From NCBI RefSeq assembly GCF_900114495.1, contig NZ_FOZI01000005.1, forward strand, positions 124,001-188,000: 64,000 nt of DNA, read 5' to 3'. The position numbers and the translations under genes are program-made. The notes under the pieces are model-generated. The model was given only the letters and a program-made list of their open reading frames with translations. It did no database searches and was not told the origin of the DNA. The first letter of the stretch is position 1; the number at the start of each line of letters is the position of its first letter. Positions 26,818 to 34,564 of this stretch are shown one piece after another. The DNA is from Dyella sp. OK004 (GTDB taxonomy: Bacteria; Pseudomonadota; Gammaproteobacteria; Xanthomonadales; Rhodanobacteraceae).

Positions 26818-27747
26818 TCAGAGAGCCGGCTTTGCAGCCGGCTTCTCTTTGACCACGCGGGCATCGAGAATTTTTTCGTACTTGTCGGCGTAGGTGCGGC
26901 AGGCGTTCGGGTCGATGAAGGGGTTCGGCGTTGTTTTCGCCTGCAGCAGCGCGAATTTACCGTCGAATCCGGAATGGTCCGGGTGTGCCGAGATCAGGAT
27001 GTCGCAGGGTAGGTTGGCAAAGCCACGTATGCCTTTGCGGTAGGCCTCGGTGATATCGCCATGCGTTGCATCTCCGCTGAAGCGGAAACCATCGGCGGCG
27101 ACGGGGTTGAGGCTGGCAGCGAAGACGACGTCGAGACATTTGTCGCCTTCGCATGATGTCCACGACCAGCTCGTGCTGCCCGGCGTATGCCCCGGCGTGA
27201 AATGCGCGATCACGGCCGTGTTGCCCAGGCGCAGGGTTTCGCCGTCGCCGATGCCGCGCACCTTCGCGACCGGAGCGAAGGCTTCGATCTCTCCCGCTTG
27301 CGGGTCATCGCTGGCAACGTGGCCGTCACGCAGTGCCTGCGCACCGCGCGGGCTGGTCACTACCGTTGCACCGCTATCGCGCGCCAGTGCGGCGATGCCG
27401 CCGGAGTGATCGAAATGCGCTTCGGTATTGAGAATGAACTTAATGTCCTCCACCCGAAAGCCGAGCTTACGGATGTTCGCCTCGGTCGACGACACCGATT
27501 GAGGCAGTGCGCCATCGATCAGAATCAGGCCGGCATCCGTTTTGATCAGCACCAGGCTCAGGCCGCCAAAACCCACGTAGTAAGTGTTGCCGTAGATGCG
27601 CACGGGCTCCTGCGGTCGAAGCCACTTGTCGGCATAGGGCGATGGGATGGGCTTGGTCAGCGGATCGGGCGCGGTCGCGGCAAAGGCGATGGCCGTCGTG
27701 GTGAGTGCAAATGTAGCGATCAGCGCGCGAACGGCAGCGTGTTTCAT
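26818..27747 (-). CDS. Subclass B3-like metallo-beta-lactamase, Glu variant
   Basis: 309 residues from ATG 27747; signal peptide ends near residue 24. The fold is shown by LIKTDAGLILIDGALPQS (about 67-84), the zinc motif TEAHFDHSGG (E109-A-H111-F-D113-H114), FTPGHTPGSTSWSW with H187, and LISAHPDHSGFDGKF with H255. B3 enzymes normally have HxHxDH; here the first His (position 116 in standard numbering) is Glu, like the B3-E variant typified by SIE-1. A periplasmic beta-lactam hydrolase is likely. An in-frame extension to 27789 is less likely. Confidence 0.88.
   Translation of the reverse strand: MKHAAVRALIATFALTTTAIAFAATAPDPLTKPIPSPYADKWLRPQEPVRIYGNTYYVGFGGLSLVLIKTDAGLILIDGALPQSVSSTEANIRKLGFRVEDIKFILNTEAHFDHSGGIAALARDSGATVVTSPRGAQALRDGHVASDDPQAGEIEAFAPVAKVRGIGDGETLRLGNTAVIAHFTPGHTPGSTSWSWTSCEGDKCLDVVFAASLNPVAADGFRFSGDATHGDITEAYRKGIRGFANLPCDILISAHPDHSGFDGKFALLQAKTTPNPFIDPNACRTYADKYEKILDARVVKEKPAAKPAL
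26821..26848 (+). terminator. Terminator between receptor and metallo-beta-lactamase genes
   Basis: AGCCGGCT and AGCCGGCT form an 8-bp stem with a TTGC loop, followed by TCTCTTT on the plus strand, about 30 nt after the receptor stop. It overlaps the last codons of the convergent gene. Confidence 0.6.
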
Positions 27748-27843
27748 AGGCCATCTTCCCAGTCGAGTGTTCGAAGGGTAAGCGCCCATGCTTCGCCGTC
27801 AACAGTGCATTCCGGCATGCATCGACATGTCCGCAGCACAAAG

Positions 27844-27872
27844 GAGCGCCTCGCCGGACCGGCAAGGCGCTC
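27844..27872 (-). terminator. Terminator hairpin downstream of the Met-rich secreted protein gene
   Basis: On the minus strand GAGCGCCT pairs with AGGCGCTC around an inner CCGG pair, then CTTT follows. It is 20 nt beyond the stop at 27893. Confidence 0.6.
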
Positions 27873-27892
27873 TCACGACCGGTGGCTGCGTT

Positions 27893-28624
27893 CTATTTGA
27901 TCGTCAGATAGTACGTATACGTCATGGTCATCATACCCGTGCCGCCCATCATGCCCGTCGAGGTGCGCACGATGGTGTGCTGGCCTGGCGACAGCGGTCG
28001 GAACAGCATGTAGTAGCCGTTGTTCAAGTCCGGCTGCCATGACGTGGTGATGCAGCTGTCGAACGAGGATTGCAGGCTCGGGTCGCCCTTGACCGAGAAC
28101 ACGTTCTCCGAGATGTACTGGTAATCCAGCGCGTCGTGGATCGGCCGTCCGTCCAGGGTCACGTTCAACGACATCATCATCATGTACTTCTTGCTGTCGG
28201 CGACCAGAAAGTCGTACAGCGATTGCCCTGGTGCCGGCCCGAAGTTCGGATCGGGGCAGGGGTAGGTATCGCTGACGAAGCCGACCATCAGCAGGATGGC
28301 CTTGTCGCGCGGAATGGTGCAGCTGCGTGTAAGGCTGCCGGACATCATGGGCGAGGCGATCGGCGCGAGGTACCACACCGGGCCATCCTGACCGACACCG
28401 CAGTTGGCACCGGTCTGATCGAAGAACGGATTCTTGTCGAACGGTTGCGCATAGAGCCACTGGATGGAGCGGTCGGCCCAGCCGTAGATGCTCTTGTCGA
28501 ACGGGCGCGAATGCCTGCCGTAAAGCATCGGATTCCCGTCGTGATCGGCATCGGGCGGCGGCATGGCAAAGGCCGAAGACATTACGCCGCAGGCGATGAG
28601 CAAAGTGCAGAGCTTCTTGTACAT
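27893..28624 (-). CDS. Secreted protein of unknown function, Met-rich C-terminus
   Basis: 243 residues from ATG 28624 with a strong GGAGGG ribosome-binding site. Signal peptide MYKKLCTLLIACGVMSSAFA. Notable are KKYMMMMSLNVTL and a C-terminal GMMGGTGMMTMTYTYYL. Several Cys (C in SCTIPRD, YPCPDP, DSCITT) could form disulphides. The final beta part (LSPGQHTIVRTSTG) looks like an immunoglobulin-like domain. The Met clusters might bind copper, but this is a guess. Confidence 0.6.
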   Translation of the reverse strand: MYKKLCTLLIACGVMSSAFAMPPPDADHDGNPMLYGRHSRPFDKSIYGWADRSIQWLYAQPFDKNPFFDQTGANCGVGQDGPVWYLAPIASPMMSGSLTRSCTIPRDKAILLMVGFVSDTYPCPDPNFGPAPGQSLYDFLVADSKKYMMMMSLNVTLDGRPIHDALDYQYISENVFSVKGDPSLQSSFDSCITTSWQPDLNNGYYMLFRPLSPGQHTIVRTSTGMMGGTGMMTMTYTYYLTIK

Positions 28625-28823
28625 AGAACCCTCCATAGTTGTTTGAGAAGCGGGAAACACAGGCGTGGGGACGGTGGTTTCTCATGCAGGGACGCCCCGG
28701 GAGGGGGCGGACAAAGCTTCTGTCAGGAGGGGGTGGGGCGCTTCCAGAAACGTGCGTCTCGAGGCTCGAAGGTCAAGCTTGGCGAGCGCCTGATTAGTGT
28801 CGAACCTCGACTATGCGCGGCGT

Positions 28824-28946
28824 TCTCCTCCTCCTGCTTGCAGGGGGAGGTTGGGAGGGGGTGAGCTCTTGCGAAAGCCTTACATCGAGGTGCTTTCTCA
28901 AGTACTTACCCCTCCCCAACCCTCCCCTGCAAGCAGGGGAGGGAGC
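28824..28946 (+). repeat. Family A palindromic repeat, copy A2
   Basis: Contains CTCCTGCTTGCAGGGGGAGG, TTTCTCAAGTACTTACCCCT and CCCTCCCCTGCAAGCAGGGG. It lies between two minus-strand genes, 27 nt past the end of the cytochrome b561 gene. The stretch 28625-28972 holds only this repeat. Confidence 0.8.
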
Positions 28947-28972
28947 CTACAGCGCACAGCTGAGATTCGACT

Positions 28973-29584
28973 CTATTCAGGCCGAGGCGGTGACGTCGTT
29001 GCTTCGGCTTCTTCAACCAGGTCCGTGTCTTCCTCAACCCGGCCACGATCCCGCACACCCAACGCCATACTCTGAAACACACCGTCACGCCGGATCAACG
29101 CGTGATACAGCGCCGCACCCACATGCCCCAGGATGGTCAGCAAAAACAGATAGGCAAGATAGCGATGCGCCTCGCGCAGCCACGCAAACAGCGCGGCGTT
29201 CTCGGGAAGGATGGCCGGCACGCGCCACGCGTCGCCCAGCATGATGGGATAGCCGCCCGCCGACTGCATGGCCCAGCCGATCAGCGGCATCGCCAGCATC
29301 AAGCCGTACAGCAGCCAGTGCGAGGCATGCGCCAGGTAGCATTGCCAGCGCGGCATGTCGCCCGGCAATGCAGGTGGCCGTCTGCGCAAACGTATCGTCA
29401 GCCGCATGACAGCCAGCAGAAGAATCGCCAAGCCTAGCGGCCGATGGATCGCCAGCAGCCATGAGTGTTTCGGCGACACCGTGCCGACCATGCCGACGCC
29501 GATAAACAGCATCGCCAGGATCAGCAACGCCATGGTCCAGTGCAGCAAACGGGCAAGCGGATGGAAGGTCGCGGATGTGGTCAT
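28973..29584 (-). CDS. Cytochrome b561
   Basis: 203 residues with four membrane helices. Heme-ligand histidines appear in ARLLHWTMALLILAML, LLAIHRPLGLAILLL, SHWLLYGLMLAMPLIGW and LTILGHVGAALYHAL. The acidic C-terminal tail (RVEEDTDLVEEAEA) is unusual. Its start overlaps the catalase-like gene by 4 nt (ATGA). Cytochrome b561 could supply electrons from quinol to the adjacent membrane-anchored peroxidase. Confidence 0.9.
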   Translation of the reverse strand: MTTSATFHPLARLLHWTMALLILAMLFIGVGMVGTVSPKHSWLLAIHRPLGLAILLLAVMRLTIRLRRRPPALPGDMPRWQCYLAHASHWLLYGLMLAMPLIGWAMQSAGGYPIMLGDAWRVPAILPENAALFAWLREAHRYLAYLFLLTILGHVGAALYHALIRRDGVFQSMALGVRDRGRVEEDTDLVEEAEATTSPPRPE

Positions 29585-30672
29585 GGCTTGCGCTCCGCTG
29601 AGTGTGCATCGACATGCGGCGCGCCTGGCGCACCGGCCTCTTCGTTGGTGCGGCGCAGATACGAGTCGGCATACGCCGCCGAGCGGGCAGGCAGCAGCGG
29701 GTCGTCGGAAATCGCGATGCCGTGGGGGAGTACGGTCGGGTCGTAGTTGATATCGCGGCAATCGCCGCTGTCCTGCGCTTGTTCGCGTTCGATCACCAGC
29801 GTGCCAGCGTCTACGCTCGTGCGATCCGCTGGCCACGCCTGGGTGGCATCGTTGGTCGGGTCGCCGGGTGCGGCCAGGGTCAGCAGCAGATGCCAACGCA
29901 GTGGGCCTTGGGCAAGGCGTTGCTGCACATCCCGGGTCAGATAATCGCTGTCATCGGCGGCATGCGCGGAAGGGCTGTCGTCATGCGCCTCCGGCACGAC
30001 GCGCCAACGCACCGCATGACGCTGGCTAGCCGTGTCGATCAGGTAGAACGCGTTGAGGCCGTAATAATTCTCCGTGCCGAAGCTCGCCGATGGTTTGGCC
30101 GTCTTGGCCCAGGTACGGAACGCAGCCGTCTCCGGATGCGCGGCGAAGAACGCCGCCAGCTTTGCAGGATCGGGTTTGCCGGTGGCCGGGTCAGGCCGGC
30201 TGGCCAGCACCTGTTCGTAAAACGCCTGTGGCGTCGCCACGGCGAACACCGGCGAGTTATTCATGCCCGTGCGCCATTGCTGGCCGTCGGCGAGATTGAA
30301 GCGTAGCGCCAGGCTGCGGATCGGCGTGCCGCCATCCGGCGCATACGGATTGCCGCCGGGAATCGCAAAGCGTCCCACTACCGGGGTGCGCACCGGCGCG
30401 AACACGCTGGCGCTGGAATATGGCGCCGCCGCACCCGTGCTCTCGAAATACCCGCTCACGCAGACACCCTTGGCGTGATTGCGGCGAAAGCCCGGATGCA
30501 GGCCGCTGTTGTCCTGCAAGGCATTCACGATGCGCGCCGGCGTGAGTCGCCGCGGTGTCAGCCAGCCTGCGACATAGGCAAAGGCGGCAGCCAGCAGGCC
30601 AACCGTGACGCCGATGGTGATCCAACGCCAGGCAAGGCGCGGCGAAGGCGGTGTATCCAGGGGATCGAGCAC
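29581..30672 (-). CDS. Catalase-family peroxidase, membrane-anchored (SrpA-like)
   Basis: 363 residues from a GTG at 30672 with AGGAG 7 nt upstream; a TTG at 30708 is weaker. One N-terminal helix (ITIGVTVGLLAAAFAYVAGW) anchors it with the domain outside. The distal catalytic His is in RRNHAKGVCVSGYF and the proximal heme Tyr is in ARSAAYADSYLRR near residue 335. It is smaller than typical catalases, as in SrpA/small catalase-related peroxidases. It precedes and overlaps cytochrome b561, so the pair forms one unit. Confidence 0.88.
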   Translation of the reverse strand: MLDPLDTPPSPRLAWRWITIGVTVGLLAAAFAYVAGWLTPRRLTPARIVNALQDNSGLHPGFRRNHAKGVCVSGYFESTGAAAPYSSASVFAPVRTPVVGRFAIPGGNPYAPDGGTPIRSLALRFNLADGQQWRTGMNNSPVFAVATPQAFYEQVLASRPDPATGKPDPAKLAAFFAAHPETAAFRTWAKTAKPSASFGTENYYGLNAFYLIDTASQRHAVRWRVVPEAHDDSPSAHAADDSDYLTRDVQQRLAQGPLRWHLLLTLAAPGDPTNDATQAWPADRTSVDAGTLVIEREQAQDSGDCRDINYDPTVLPHGIAISDDPLLPARSAAYADSYLRRTNEEAGAPGAPHVDAHSAERKP

Positions 30673-30870
30673 AGAGCGGCTCCTGACCGGGCGGTCATTG
30701 GGGGGCAAGTCCTTTCTTCGCTGCCGCGCGCCGGGTGGTTACCCGCCGAGCCCTGTCACAGTTCTGCCTTGCGCGCTTCCAGAAACTTGCTATTCGTCTG
30801 CTGCGGGGTTCTGTCACTGCCGGCAGGCGTATGATCGACGCTGGACTGGCGCTCCGTGGGGGCTGCGCGT

Positions 30871-31719
30871 ATGTCGATCATGCAGGCTGTCTTGCAGTCA
30901 TCGCACTTCGTGGTGTTCAACCAGGTGTGCAGGTACCCGCGCGTCAATTGCGGCTACGGGAAGGGTGACGAACCCGCACGCTTCATCTTTACCCGGCGCG
31001 GCTCCTTCGCTATCACCGTGGGCAGCAAGACCTTTATGGCGCGGCCCGGTCAGGCCATCCTGCTGGGCAAGCACATCGAATACCGTGTTTCCCACCCCGA
31101 TATGTGCGGCTGCGATTGCTGCACCGACATCTGGATCGACGACGCCATGCTGGACGCACTCGGCATCGCCAGCGCTTCTCCAGAGTCCTCCCGCGTATTC
31201 CCCCACGACCTGCAGTTCCAGAAAACCCACGTGGAAATGCTGGTGGGCCTGCAGCGCAACGGCGGTGACAAACTTGAAGCCGAAGAAGTGCTGCTGAGCA
31301 TGCTCGACCATCTGCTGCAAATCCATGCCCCCGCACGCCCGAAGCGAAAGAGTGCCGGCACCGCACGGCAAGTCGCGCGGGTGGAAGAAGCCATCATCGG
31401 CCATGCCGGAGAAAACCTCGGCATTGACGGGCTGGCGAAACTGGCCGGCTGCTCGCCGTTCCATCTCTGCCGCATCTTTCGTCAAAGCACCGGTCAGTCG
31501 CTGCGGCAATTCCGTTTGCAGCAACGTCTCGGTACAGCACTCGGGCGTCTGGGTGAAGGTGAAGAAGATCTCGCCGCACTTGCTTGCGATGTGGGCTTCA
31601 GCAGCCACAGCCACATGACGGATGCGTTCAAGCAGGCATTGGGCAAGTCGCCGCGGGAGATGCGCGAGGAGCTACGGCAGAGTGATCTTCGGGCATTGAA
31701 AGCGCGACTGTGCGCATAA
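30871..31719 (+). CDS. AraC-family regulator with N-terminal cysteine cluster
   Basis: 282 residues from ATG 30871, with GTGGGGG upstream. The N-terminal cupin-like part contains C20, C27 and the cluster MCGCDCCTD (C79, C81, C83, C84). The AraC domain covers about 175-270 (LGIDGLAKLAGCSPFHLCRI; ALACDVGFSSHSHMTDAFKQ). It is divergent from the catalase/cytochrome b561 operon. The Cys cluster suggests metal or thiol-redox sensing of peroxide stress. This sensory role is inferred. Confidence 0.82.
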   Translation: MSIMQAVLQSSHFVVFNQVCRYPRVNCGYGKGDEPARFIFTRRGSFAITVGSKTFMARPGQAILLGKHIEYRVSHPDMCGCDCCTDIWIDDAMLDALGIASASPESSRVFPHDLQFQKTHVEMLVGLQRNGGDKLEAEEVLLSMLDHLLQIHAPARPKRKSAGTARQVARVEEAIIGHAGENLGIDGLAKLAGCSPFHLCRIFRQSTGQSLRQFRLQQRLGTALGRLGEGEEDLAALACDVGFSSHSHMTDAFKQALGKSPREMREELRQSDLRALKARLCA

Positions 31720-31892
31720 CTTGCGTTCCCTTGATCGCAAGATCATTCGTCAAACCATCGACGCAACACACGTAACCACTCTCGATTCGCAACGAAGGAA
31801 TAGGAGACCGATGTCATCGGTCGCCTGGGGTTATCACGCGGCGACTTTATTCCAAGTCGTCATTCCTTTTTGTTTGCTTCGAGGGCGTACGC

Positions 31893-32942
31893 ATGAAAAA
31901 GTCAGCATGTGGCATAGGCCTGCTTTCGCTGCTTATCGCCGGCGCTGTCGCCGCACAAGGCGCAGCATTTTCCGGAGATGATCAGCCTTTGATCGTAACC
32001 GCGTCGAACACCACGCAAAACAAACTCATGATCTACAGTCCGTCAGGAAATCTGCTCGGGCAACTACCGACCGGCGGGGCCGGTGGTGTCAGCGGCAACG
32101 CGGGCGGTATCGCGCAAGATCGCGAGCGGCTCGCCGTCGTCAATTTTGGATCGGGCAACGTCTCGGTATTCGCCAATGATTTTGAGCATGGCGGGTTGCG
32201 AGTCGAAAACCTCATCCCGGCTGTCGCCAATCCGGTAAGCGTCGCCTTTGGCCATGATCATCTCTACATCCTCACCACCACGCATATCGAATCGCACCGG
32301 ATCGATCGTCACGGTGTTGCGTGGGCCGCGGACGGCCAGGCCAAGCTGGTGTTGGGCGATGGCTCCGCCGCGCAGGTCGGCACGCTTCAGGGCGAGCTGA
32401 TCATGAGCGAAAAGAACAATGTCATCGAAACCGTCAAGCTGGATGGCCAGGGTGCTATCACCGGTACCACTCAAACGGTTTCCCATATCCCGACCAACGT
32501 CAACGCACCGTTCGGTCTGGCGACCCGTGGCGATAACGCTTACGTGACCATTGCCCACGCCAACGAGATCAGTCTGGTTCGCGATGATCAGGTATTGACC
32601 ACCACGAGTTCAGGTACGCAATCCGCACCGTGCTGGGTGACGCTGGACGGGCCATTCCTGTTCTCGGCGAACTCGCCCAGCAAATCCGTATCGCGCTATG
32701 CGGTGTACGGGCAGAAGATCATCCAGGACGCGGCCGTCGTTGCTTCCTTCAACGGCAATCCAACCGACATTACCTATCGAAGCAAACTCGCCGCCGTGAT
32801 CGACTCGAACGGCAGCGCTTCGCACGTATCCATCTTCGATGTGGACGGCGACGGCAACTTCGCTTTGAAAGGGCTGGCCACCATCAACAGCGCTACGACC
32901 AACGGCGTCGCGATTGTGCGCAGGGAACGCGATGCTCATTGA
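31893..32942 (+). CDS. Secreted beta-propeller protein
   Basis: 349 residues with a signal peptide (MKKSACGIGLLSLLIAGAVA). Repeated blade-like segments include NKLMIYSPSGNLLGQL, ERLAVVNFGSGNVSVFANDF, PVSVAFGHDHLYIL and GLATRGDNAYVTIAHANEI. This is a lactonase/YncE-like six- or seven-bladed propeller, though no catalytic set can be assigned. It is preceded by about 170 nt without genes. Function unknown. Confidence 0.75.
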   Translation: MKKSACGIGLLSLLIAGAVAAQGAAFSGDDQPLIVTASNTTQNKLMIYSPSGNLLGQLPTGGAGGVSGNAGGIAQDRERLAVVNFGSGNVSVFANDFEHGGLRVENLIPAVANPVSVAFGHDHLYILTTTHIESHRIDRHGVAWAADGQAKLVLGDGSAAQVGTLQGELIMSEKNNVIETVKLDGQGAITGTTQTVSHIPTNVNAPFGLATRGDNAYVTIAHANEISLVRDDQVLTTTSSGTQSAPCWVTLDGPFLFSANSPSKSVSRYAVYGQKIIQDAAVVASFNGNPTDITYRSKLAAVIDSNGSASHVSIFDVDGDGNFALKGLATINSATTNGVAIVRRERDAH

Positions 32943-32971
32943 TCGCCAACCTCGAATAACCTCTCCTCGAT

Positions 32972-33082
32972 CGTCATCCCGGCGAAAGCCGGGATCCAGC
33001 GACTTTAAGCCTTTGAAGAGCAAAGGCCCTGGATGACCAGCTTCGCTGTTGTGAAGCACCTCCGGCTTTCGCCGGAATGACG
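32972..33082. repeat. Facing pair of REP-like palindromes
   Basis: CGTCATCCCGGCGAAAGCCG (from 32972) and the inverted partner GGCTTTCGCCGGAATGACG (to 33082) face each other across about 60 nt. The same unit is found at 39.06-39.18, 55.17 and 63.73 kb. Confidence 0.8.
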
Positions 33083-33150
33083 AGCTTGATGACGAGTTAT
33101 TTGAGACGCGCTCATCGCATGGCAGCGGAGTCCGGTTAGTCCACCGCTCC

Positions 33151-33185
33151 CCCATCACGCCCCGGTCAAGCCGGGGCGTGATGGG
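33151..33185. terminator. Strong hairpin between convergent genes
   Basis: CCCATCACGCCCCGG and CCGGGGCGTGATGGG make a perfect 15-bp stem with a 5-nt loop, followed by GTTT on the plus strand. It separates the propeller gene and the convergent gene at 33210. Confidence 0.7.
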
Positions 33186-33209
33186 TTTGGGCACCGCAAA
33201 GCTATCCGC

Positions 33210-33974
33210 TCAGGGCGCAGTAAACGATTTGCTCGCAAACCCCAGACGCCGGAACTTGCTATCGGCGGCGCTCACGGCGAGCACATAGGGGCGACCACTG
33301 ACCAGCTGCACATCGCTCAAATCGGCCGAGCCCTGAGGGCCCATCACCAGTGTCTGCCACACCGTGGCATTGCCGTGGCCAGAACTGGCGACCGCCGGAT
33401 CGAGCACAAACACCAGCGTCATCATCGCGCCGCCCGGCGGCGTCCAACGCACATCGTGGCCGTCGATGGCGACGGAGAAACTGCTCGGCGCGTTCTGGCC
33501 TACCGCAAACAACTCAAACGTGCCCTTGGGCGCGATGTAGTAGCTGATGCACGACGGAATATCGATGTGCTGCTTGCCGCCAGCCACAGTAAAGGTGCCT
33601 GCATAGGCACCCTTTGCCGCGGAGTAAGCGCCTTCCAGCGAACCCTTCTGTTGCGTGCCGTCCAGCGTGCCGCTCCAGCTGCCGCTCAGCGATGCGGCTT
33701 TCTTGATGCCGGAAACCGTGCCCACGTTGCTGCTCTGGCAGCCGAAGTAAGTGAAGTACATGGTGCCGGAGAAGCTGCTGTCGGAAGCCGGCAGGTTCAG
33801 ATACACCGAGCCCATGGTCGGGTCTTCGGGATTGGTGGCGGGGTCTTCCTGGTAGTAACCGACATACACGCCACCCGGCGGTGTCGCGGTGCCGGCAGCC
33901 GGCACCGCAGGGCCGGCGGCCCAGGCGGGCAGGGCGGCGCAGAAAGCGAGTGCGCAAAGCGAGAATCTTTTCAT
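33210..33974 (-). CDS. Secreted protein of unknown function
   Basis: 254 residues, signal peptide MKRFSLCALAFCAALPAWAA. Gly/Ser-rich beta segments occur throughout (PPGGVYVGYYQEDPATNPED; SLSGSWSGTLDGTQQKGSLE; GAYAGTFTVAGGKQHIDIPS), then a C-terminal Ig-like part (FSVAIDGHDVRWTPPGGAMM). The architecture suggests a beta-barrel-like sensor or adhesin domain; no family is certain. The next gene, 11 nt upstream, probably shares its transcript. Confidence 0.65.
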   Translation of the reverse strand: MKRFSLCALAFCAALPAWAAGPAVPAAGTATPPGGVYVGYYQEDPATNPEDPTMGSVYLNLPASDSSFSGTMYFTYFGCQSSNVGTVSGIKKAASLSGSWSGTLDGTQQKGSLEGAYSAAKGAYAGTFTVAGGKQHIDIPSCISYYIAPKGTFELFAVGQNAPSSFSVAIDGHDVRWTPPGGAMMTLVFVLDPAVASSGHGNATVWQTLVMGPQGSADLSDVQLVSGRPYVLAVSAADSKFRRLGFASKSFTAP

Positions 33975-33985
33975 CGGTGGCCGCC

Positions 33986-34354
33986 TCAGAATTTCAGCAG
34001 CGGCAGGCCAACTTGCTTGCGGCAGCCATTACGCATGGCCTGTTCTTCCGAGACGGTCTGTTCCAGCGACGGGGCCGCCTTGTCGTTCATGGACGCCAGC
34101 GCGCGCTTCGCGAATTTCTCGCCGAAGCATTTGCAGTACTCGCCCAGCTTGGGGTTGTCCTTCAGATCCGACTCGCCGTGGGGCGCCGGAATGCTGGTGC
34201 CCTGGGTGGCGCACATCTGCGCGTACTGATCAGCGGCCTGCGCCAGCGGCGCATCCGCGTGTGCCGGCGACATGGCCGCCACGCCGAGAGCCAGGCTGAG
34301 TGCAAAAGCGGGGGCGCCCCGGAAGGCCAGGGAGATATGTCGAATCACGTTCAT
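33986..34354 (-). CDS. Small secreted protein of unknown function
   Basis: 122 residues from ATG 34354 (AGGAAGAG upstream). The signal segment (APAFALSLALGVAAMSPAHA) is followed by a helical, Cys-containing domain: YAQMCATQGTS, GEYCKCFGEKFAKRA and RNGCRKQVGLP. Four Cys could form two disulphides. It is next to another secreted protein gene in the same direction. Confidence 0.65.
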   Translation of the reverse strand: MNVIRHISLAFRGAPAFALSLALGVAAMSPAHADAPLAQAADQYAQMCATQGTSIPAPHGESDLKDNPKLGEYCKCFGEKFAKRALASMNDKAAPSLEQTVSEEQAMRNGCRKQVGLPLLKF

Positions 34355-34564
34355 TACTCTTCCTTTGAGTGCTGCGGATGGGCCTGCGGGAACCTGAGGC
34401 CGCCAAGGTAGGCGCGCATTATGTCGAATCCATGTTGACCGTGTGAGTCGGGTCATGGGTCTTTAGAGGCATCGGCCGCCTGATGAGATTTCCGTCACTT
34501 TCCGCCGCTGTTCTAGCGGGACGCATCACATGCAGTAAGCTCGCCGGGCCAACAAGGGGCGGCT

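Noticed and set aside
32972-33082. Considered as a CRISPR or integron attC-like array
   Set aside because: Only two inverted copies of a REP unit, no regular spacers and no cas or integrase gene.
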